Below, piece after piece: positions 63,108 to 64,000 of a stretch of 64,000 nt of DNA. Under the pieces are notes generated by a model. It was not told where the DNA came from. It made no database searches and worked only from the letters and a program-made list of their open reading frames with translations. The stretch covers positions 79,989 to 143,988 of the forward strand of contig NZ_JAUSMX010000023.1 of NCBI RefSeq assembly GCF_030646115.1, read 5' to 3'. Within the stretch, counting starts at the first letter, position 1. The number at the start of each line of letters is the position of its first letter. The stretch comes from Fluviicoccus sp. GTDB taxonomy: Bacteria > Pseudomonadota > Gammaproteobacteria > Pseudomonadales > Moraxellaceae. The position numbers and the translations under genes were made by a program.

Positions 63108-63653
63108 TCAGGGCTTGAGCTCATTGGGATCCTTCAGGTTCAGTCGGATCAAATCTCCATTCTGTAACCCAAAATTGCTGTTGCCGAGATCTTTCCGCAT
63201 AGCTCGATACATCTCATCAACTGCCAACAAGATATTCCCACCTTCTGCTGATACCACCCTGAATTTTAGATACGCTCGAATTACAGCAGGCGACCCCCAA
63301 ATCAAGAGGCCGCGAGTGAGGCGCCGAAACTCTGCTTTTAACTGCTCCGAGACATCGCCGCCGTCAAGGGCTGATGCAGGGATCGCATTGTTTTGGAAAC
63401 GCTCCACAAGATCAAAGAAGTTGTTGTAAACCTCAATCTTCTTTTCCCGATGATTCTCCGAGATGTCTCTAGTTTTTGACTCCCACTGCGTGTACCAAAG
63501 CCCTATCAACCCCAGAAGAGCAGTGATGAGTGCGGCTGCGAGATTCTCATCAAGTGAGCCAAACCACTGAAAGACCAAAGTCAGAGCAACCCAAGCGCCA
63601 ACTAGCAGTCCGAGTAAGATCAAGAGACCAATCCAAAAGCTTCGAGATTTCAT
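63108..63653 (-). CDS. Cassette-encoded two-helix membrane protein, function unknown
   Basis: 181 residues; two hydrophobic N-terminal segments (FWIGLLILLGLLVGAWVALTLVF, about 6-28, and LAAALITALLGLIGLWYTQ, about 38-56) followed by a soluble helical domain with EKKIEVYNNFFDLVERFQ and VDEMYRAMRKDLG. Starts 59 bases after attC site B and is the first gene of the cassette; a frameshifted zinc-ribbon gene follows. No family recognised. Confidence 0.7.
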   Translation of the reverse strand: MKSRSFWIGLLILLGLLVGAWVALTLVFQWFGSLDENLAAALITALLGLIGLWYTQWESKTRDISENHREKKIEVYNNFFDLVERFQNNAIPASALDGGDVSEQLKAEFRRLTRGLLIWGSPAVIRAYLKFRVVSAEGGNILLAVDEMYRAMRKDLGNSNFGLQNGDLIRLNLKDPNELKP

Positions 63654-63711
63654 TACGCCTCACCCAATGACGGTTCTAATGCTCGGAGTAGAACGCCTAG
63701 ACTCTTCTGCC

Positions 63712-63831
63712 GCCCAACTACGTAAGGCGAAAGCACCCACAACAAAATTAAAAACTGAGATTACCTCAGAACCATCAAAAATGACACAATAATCGGCTGG
63801 GTACTTGTCGCAGTTGAGGCCGAAGTTAGAT
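63712..63831. other. attC site B (120 bases)
   Basis: Bounded by GCCCAAC (63712-63718) and GTTAGAT (63825-63831), both fitting the RYYYAAC/GTTRRRY consensus. Inner arms AAGCACCCA and TGGGTACTT (one mismatch) correspond to those of site A. The TAA stop of the upstream cassette frame lies inside GTTAGAT (as ATCTAAC on the minus strand). Confidence 0.84.
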
Positions 63832-63999
63832 TGTATTTTGCTCAGCTTGCGCGTCAATACGAATTGATGCACTTAAAGCAGTATAAGAACCTAGAATTCT
63901 TAAAAAAATAGAAGCATTATCCTGAAACATTTGAAACATTTGAAACATTTGAAACATTTGAAACATTTGAAACATTTGAAACATTTGAAACATTTGAAA
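63826..63999 (-). CDS. Partial cassette frame with Met-Phe-Gln tandem repeats
   Basis: The minus-strand frame is open from the window edge to a TAA inside the attC R'' box, 57 visible residues. It begins with eight perfect Met-Phe-Gln units encoded by a 9-base repeat and continues DNASIFLRILGSYTALSASIRID ... AEQNTI. Every repeat contains an ATG, so the true start cannot be told. The stop position matches cassette genes in this array. Could be a genuine low-complexity protein or an assembly artefact at a repeat. Confidence 0.6.
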   Translation of the reverse strand, partial: FQMFQMFQMFQMFQMFQMFQMFQMFQDNASIFLRILGSYTALSASIRIDAQAEQNTI

Positions 64000-64000
64000 C
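63924..64000. repeat. 9-base tandem repeat (GAAACATTT)n
   Basis: Eight complete perfect copies plus five bases from 63924 to the window edge. The period is a multiple of three, and on the minus strand it keeps the cassette frame open (Met-Phe-Gln). The number of copies beyond the window is unknown. Confidence 0.9.

Larger units (their letters stand above)
62308..64000 (-). mobile_element. Distal end of an integron gene-cassette array
   Basis: Three cassette segments arranged head to tail on the minus strand, separated by two attC sites of the same family. All cassette genes share one orientation, so the attI/integrase platform, if present, lies right of the window. The left boundary is the R''-like GCCTAAC at 62314-62308 beside chromosomal genes. 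Base composition and codon use look more A/T-rich than the neighbours. No integrase gene is in the window, so this could also be an integrase-less attC cluster. Confidence 0.82.

Noticed and set aside
63660..63872. Minus-strand frame over attC site B
   Set aside because: It crosses the entire attC and ends in its boxes; composition reflects the site rather than a protein.
63924..64000. CRISPR array
   Set aside because: Contiguous 9-base repeats without spacers; not a CRISPR.

Overview
The window looks like a GC-rich chromosomal segment of a gammaproteobacterium. The evidence is gene order rather than any single marker: zapA - 6S RNA - fau, UPF0149 - pepP - ubiH, lptM - lysA - dapF - xerC - yigB, rppH - ptsP, orn/rsgA, and queG/nnr - tsaE - amiC - mutL - miaA - hfq - hflX - hflK - hflC, with pcnB - folK - panB - panC - panD. 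Several of these blocks resemble Pseudomonas-type neighbourhoods. I cannot name the genus from sequence alone, and no rRNA or tRNA gene was seen.

Layout. 0-4.4 kb: 3' end of scpB, rluB, then a minus-strand group (YciK-like SDR, gph, rimO). 4.4-7.2 kb: ntrB-ntrC behind a leader carrying a GGTGCA/TGCACC palindrome. 7.2-10.3 kb: an envelope/accessory patch with a barrel-like secreted protein, an ECF sigma factor operon (sigma, DUF3619-like, small secreted protein, DUF3106 protein) and a repeat-containing secreted protein. 10.4-28 kb: core genes (trmL, secB, grxC, rhodanese, rsgA, orn, DAACS transporter, queG, nnr to mutL, miaA to hflC). 28-34 kb: genes lodged between hflC and hisZ-purA, namely a small membrane protein, a U32 protease-family protein, a secreted sphingomyelinase-type phosphodiesterase and lrgA/lrgB. 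35.5-38.7 kb: a clostripain-type lipoprotein overlapping a small lipoprotein gene, and a class II aldolase. 38.7-50.9 kb: ptsP, rppH, HAD phosphatase, fau, 6S RNA, zapA, a ZapB-like coiled coil, UPF0149, pepP, ubiH, a SutA homologue, yaiI, yigB, xerC and dapF. 51-60.3 kb: lysA, the tiny lipoprotein lptM, NadM-Nudix, a cupin, pan/folK/pcnB and an SDR.

The most distinctive region is the right end (about 62.3-64.0 kb). It is the distal end of an integron cassette array, oriented so that any integrase would lie to the right of the window. Two roughly 120-base attC sites of one family are present (62673-62795 and 63712-63831). Cassette reading frames end inside the R'' boxes or start 7 bases after the recombination box. 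The array carries a 118-residue unknown protein, a two-helix membrane protein, a zinc-ribbon gene interrupted by a one-base frameshift at a homopolymer, and a partial frame that encodes a perfect Met-Phe-Gln tandem repeat running off the window edge.

Short elements that simple ORF calling misses are also recorded: lptM (39 aa), 6S RNA with its promoter, the frameshifted zinc-ribbon gene, two copies of a REP-like inverted repeat that each supply the stop codon of the neighbouring gene, and several terminators.
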